A stretch of DNA of 6,149 nucleotides from PBB1 sp040400875 (lineage in GTDB: Bacteria; Pseudomonadota; Gammaproteobacteria; Burkholderiales; Burkholderiaceae_C): positions 1 through 6,149 of the forward strand of contig JBBAPK010000069.1 of assembly GCA_040400875.1 (NCBI GenBank), read 5' to 3'. The notes under the pieces were generated by a model, which saw nothing but the letters and a program-made list of their open reading frames with translations, was not told the DNA's origin and did not search any database. Positions 5,979-6,149 of the stretch are shown here, in pieces (the stretch's first letter is position 1; each line of letters starts with the position of its first letter). The translations under genes were made by a program, and so were the position numbers.

Positions 5979-6149
<171 letters not shown>

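Overview
The window is a run of conserved housekeeping and heat-shock genes, all on the minus strand. In transcription order they are: the end of rpoD, aroE, a small FKBP-type prolyl isomerase, grpE, dnaK, dnaJ, and the start-proximal part of trhO, which runs off the left edge. High GC, strong GC bias at third codon positions, and the style of the RpoD C-terminus, AroE, FKBP and DnaK suggest a betaproteobacterium, most likely Burkholderiales/Comamonadaceae-like. The family-level placement is inference, because no marker RNA lies in the window. There are no mobile elements, CRISPR arrays, tRNAs or rRNAs, and no wholly unknown gene.

Right part (4726-6149): rpoD ends 4 nt before a GTG start of aroE, and the FKBP gene starts 40 nt after aroE. 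This looks like one read-through unit of growth-related genes. The 109-nt gap between FKBP and grpE holds a weak hairpin and then a good sigma-32 (RpoH) promoter.

Central part (1908-4616): grpE and dnaK are separated by 140 nt. That gap holds a hairpin right after the grpE stop, a second sigma-32-like promoter with the same 14-nt spacer as the first, and a dnaK leader with a strong Shine-Dalgarno sequence. The dnaK-dnaJ gap (94 nt) is almost all RNA structure: a 7-bp hairpin, then a 12-bp stem followed by five Us. This is a textbook intrinsic terminator only about 25 nt before the dnaJ start codon. No promoter fits between it and dnaJ, so dnaJ is probably expressed by partial read-through from dnaK.

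Left part (1-1907): dnaJ is followed after 9 nt by trhO, a rhodanese-family tRNA uridine-34 hydroxylase. trhO is therefore probably the last gene of the heat-shock transcript, at least in this window.

DnaK, DnaJ and GrpE form one ATP-driven folding machine: DnaJ delivers substrate and triggers ATP hydrolysis, and GrpE releases ADP. The FKBP adds prolyl isomerisation. The layout suggests graded expression: dnaK with its own promoter and strong ribosome-binding site, grpE with a weak one, and dnaJ and trhO behind an attenuator. I see no previously undescribed system. The most interesting signals are regulatory.
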